The notes below the pieces were generated by a model that worked only from the letters and a program-made list of their open reading frames with translations, ran no database searches and was not told where the DNA came from. Below, piece by piece: positions 62,705-64,000 of a stretch of DNA of 64,000 nucleotides (positions within the stretch are counted from its first letter, which is position 1; every line of letters starts with the position of its first letter). Made by a program: the position numbers and the translations under genes. This stretch comes from Pseudooceanicola antarcticus (GTDB taxonomy: Bacteria > Pseudomonadota > Alphaproteobacteria > Rhodobacterales > Rhodobacteraceae): positions 124,001 to 188,000 of the forward strand of contig NZ_OBEA01000001.1 of the NCBI RefSeq assembly GCF_900215355.1, written 5' to 3'.

Positions 62705-63222
62705 CAGCCGCGCGCCCTCTCGCGCTTCAGCTTCTGGCTCTTGCGGGTGATCATCTGGCGCCGCATCGGAGAGACATAGTCGATGAAGAGCTTGCCCTCG
62801 AGGTGGTCGATCTCGTGCTGCACGCAGGTCGCCCAGAGCTTGTCGAAGCTCTCTTCCTGCGCATTGCCGTCACGGTCCATCCAGCGCACGGTGACCTCGG
62901 CGGGGCGTGTCACCTCGGCGTATTGCTCGGGGATCGACAGGCAGCCCTCTTCGTAGACGCTGGTCTCGTCCGAGGCCGCGACGATCTCGGGGTTGAACAT
63001 GACCAGCGGGCGCGGGGTCTCGCCCTCTTCCTTGACGCAATCCAGCACGATCAGCCTTTGCAGGATGCCGATCTGCGGCGCGGCCAGGCCGATGCCGGGC
63101 GCGTCATACATGGTTTCCAGCATGTCGTCCGACAGCTTGCGCAGCTCGTCCGAGATATCCTCGACAGGAGCGGCGACCTTCTTCAGACGCGGATCGGGGT
63201 GGATCAGGATGGGGCGTTTCAT
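62704..63222 (-). CDS. def: Peptide deformylase (canonical copy)
   Basis: This 172-residue deformylase has all three motifs in standard form: GIGLAAPQ (44-51), EGCLS (92-96) and HEIDH (136-140). The metal is held by the cysteine and two histidines. The ATG at 63222 begins MKRPILIHPDPRLKK, the typical N-terminus; the open frame further upstream is not needed. It follows the FAD-linked oxidase gene by 25 bases and heads the deformylase-fmt series. Confidence 0.95.
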   Translation of the reverse strand: MKRPILIHPDPRLKKVAAPVEDISDELRKLSDDMLETMYDAPGIGLAAPQIGILQRLIVLDCVKEEGETPRPLVMFNPEIVAASDETSVYEEGCLSIPEQYAEVTRPAEVTVRWMDRDGNAQEESFDKLWATCVQHEIDHLEGKLFIDYVSPMRRQMITRKSQKLKRERARG

Positions 63223-63247
63223 GGCAGACGATCTAAGCCAAGCAATG

Positions 63248-64000
63248 TCACTTCGCAACTGCGCCCGAGGCCTCGGGCAGCAGCTTTCCGGGGTTGAGGA
63301 TGCCCTTGGGATCAAGCGCGGCCTTGATCGCCCGCATCGCCGCCAGCGCGCCGGGGTCCTTGCGCCGGGCCATGGTGTTCAGCTTGTGGGTGCCCACACC
63401 GTGCTCGGCCGAGAAGGCGCCGCGCAGATCAGCCACGATATCCTCGATCGCCTCGACCACCCGGTCCTTCTCGGATTTCGGCAGGGTGGGGAAGATGGTG
63501 TAGTGGATATTGCCGTCGCCCAGATGCGCCACCACCGAGGTGGCTGAGCCCGGCGCCAGCCCTTCCAGCATCTCGTCGGCACGGGACAGGAACTCAGCCA
63601 CCCGGTCCACCGGCACGGCGACATCCATGATGATCTGGTCGGGCCGCATCGAGGCCACCTCGGAGGCCGCCTCCCGCAGGGCCCACATCTCGCGCCGCTG
63701 CGCTTCCGAGGCGGCGATGACCGCATCGTCGATCTCGCCATCCTCCAGCATCCGGCCCAGCACCTCTTCCAGGTAGGCGGCCACCGGCAGCACCCCGTCC
63801 TCGCCCGCCACGCAGTCGCGCGGGCTCAGGGCGCCGATTTCCAGCAGGATGTTGACCTCGTGCCGCGCCTCGAAGGGGGCGCGGGTGCCGGGGCGCAGCC
63901 TGGCGTAATCGTCGACATAGCTGGCGGGCATGTACTCGAAGGCCTCGACCGCGCCGCCGGTGGCCTCTTGCAGGCGGTTCAGCAGGTCCAGCGCCGGCGG
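63248..64000 (-). CDS. FAD-linked oxidase C-terminal domain protein (GlcD/Dld-like), partial
   Basis: The C-terminal 250 residues of a larger flavoprotein lie in the window; the frame stays open to the window edge. VVAHLGDGNIHYTIF near the middle and FSAEHGVGTHKLNTM near the C-terminus, followed by IKAALDPKGILNPGKLLP, are diagnostic of the FAD-linked oxidase C-terminal family, which includes glycolate oxidase GlcD and D-lactate dehydrogenase. The histidines in these motifs bind substrate and metal. It likely oxidises a 2-hydroxy acid. The N-terminal FAD-binding domain is outside the window. Confidence 0.88.
   Translation of the reverse strand, partial: PPALDLLNRLQEATGGAVEAFEYMPASYVDDYARLRPGTRAPFEARHEVNILLEIGALSPRDCVAGEDGVLPVAAYLEEVLGRMLEDGEIDDAVIAASEAQRREMWALREAASEVASMRPDQIIMDVAVPVDRVAEFLSRADEMLEGLAPGSATSVVAHLGDGNIHYTIFPTLPKSEKDRVVEAIEDIVADLRGAFSAEHGVGTHKLNTMARRKDPGALAAMRAIKAALDPKGILNPGKLLPEASGAVAK

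Noticed and set aside
1-64000. tRNA or rRNA genes
   Set aside because: All gaps were read by eye and no cloverleaf ends or rRNA-like segments were noticed; a covariance search was not possible.

Overview
The window is GC-rich chromosomal DNA from an alphaproteobacterium, most likely a member of the Rhodobacterales (Roseobacter/Rhodobacter lineage). Evidence for this is the core block rpoZ-relA/spoT-pdxJ-acpS-lepB-rnc-era-DUF1491-recO, the neighbourhoods dapA/slt, DciA-DsbA and mutY-alkB, very dense packing with 1-4 base start/stop overlaps, and a family of interspersed GGGGGCTCTGCCCCC hairpin repeats. No rRNA, tRNA, phage, transposase or CRISPR array was seen.

Region 1 (1-21283) is a large organic-acid catabolism island. 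It holds an ACAD10/11-like acyl-CoA dehydrogenase (cut by the window edge), a short-chain dehydrogenase, two acyl-CoA synthetases, an IclR regulator, a zinc-independent quinone oxidoreductase-type MDR enzyme and a secreted protein with a VHL-like C-terminus. A complete branched-chain-type ABC transporter (livKHMGF) follows. Divergent from livK runs a nine-gene operon: two unlike acyl-CoA dehydrogenases, SDR, MaoC hydratase, SDR, thiolase, histidine phosphatase, APH-type kinase and PaaI-type thioesterase. Together these supply uptake, CoA activation, dehydrogenation, hydration, second oxidation and thiolysis. The kinase plus an ACAD10/11-like enzyme suggest that 4-hydroxy (or other hydroxy) acyl-CoAs may be handled through a phosphorylated intermediate. 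Palindromic operator-like sequences recur in the promoters of this island.

Region 2 (21300-37270) is mixed housekeeping: a divergently arranged split MnmC (FAD oxidoreductase and MnmD methyltransferase), an EamA exporter, a lytic transglycosylase, dapA, DUF302, an MtfA-type peptidase, a VOC protein, an aminotransferase, a mercaptopyruvate sulfurtransferase, smpB, a CurA-like reductase, a cupin, DsbA, DciA-like DUF721, mutY and an AlkB-like hydroxylase.

Region 3 (37273-44957) starts with a second beta-oxidation operon (FadB/FadJ-type protein and two acyl-CoA dehydrogenases) under a good sigma-70 promoter with a perfect palindrome just upstream. Adenine deaminase, an FAH-family hydrolase and a TetR regulator follow.

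Region 4 (44954-64000) is the core block listed above plus folK, an NYN-domain protein, ispH and rnhA. It ends in an operon of a FAD-linked oxidase, three peptide deformylase paralogues (the third with active-site substitutions), fmt and a D-lyxose isomerase-like gene. The clearest candidates for something new are the kinase-containing beta-oxidation system with its shared operators, the degenerate deformylase, the VHL-like secreted protein and the repeat family.
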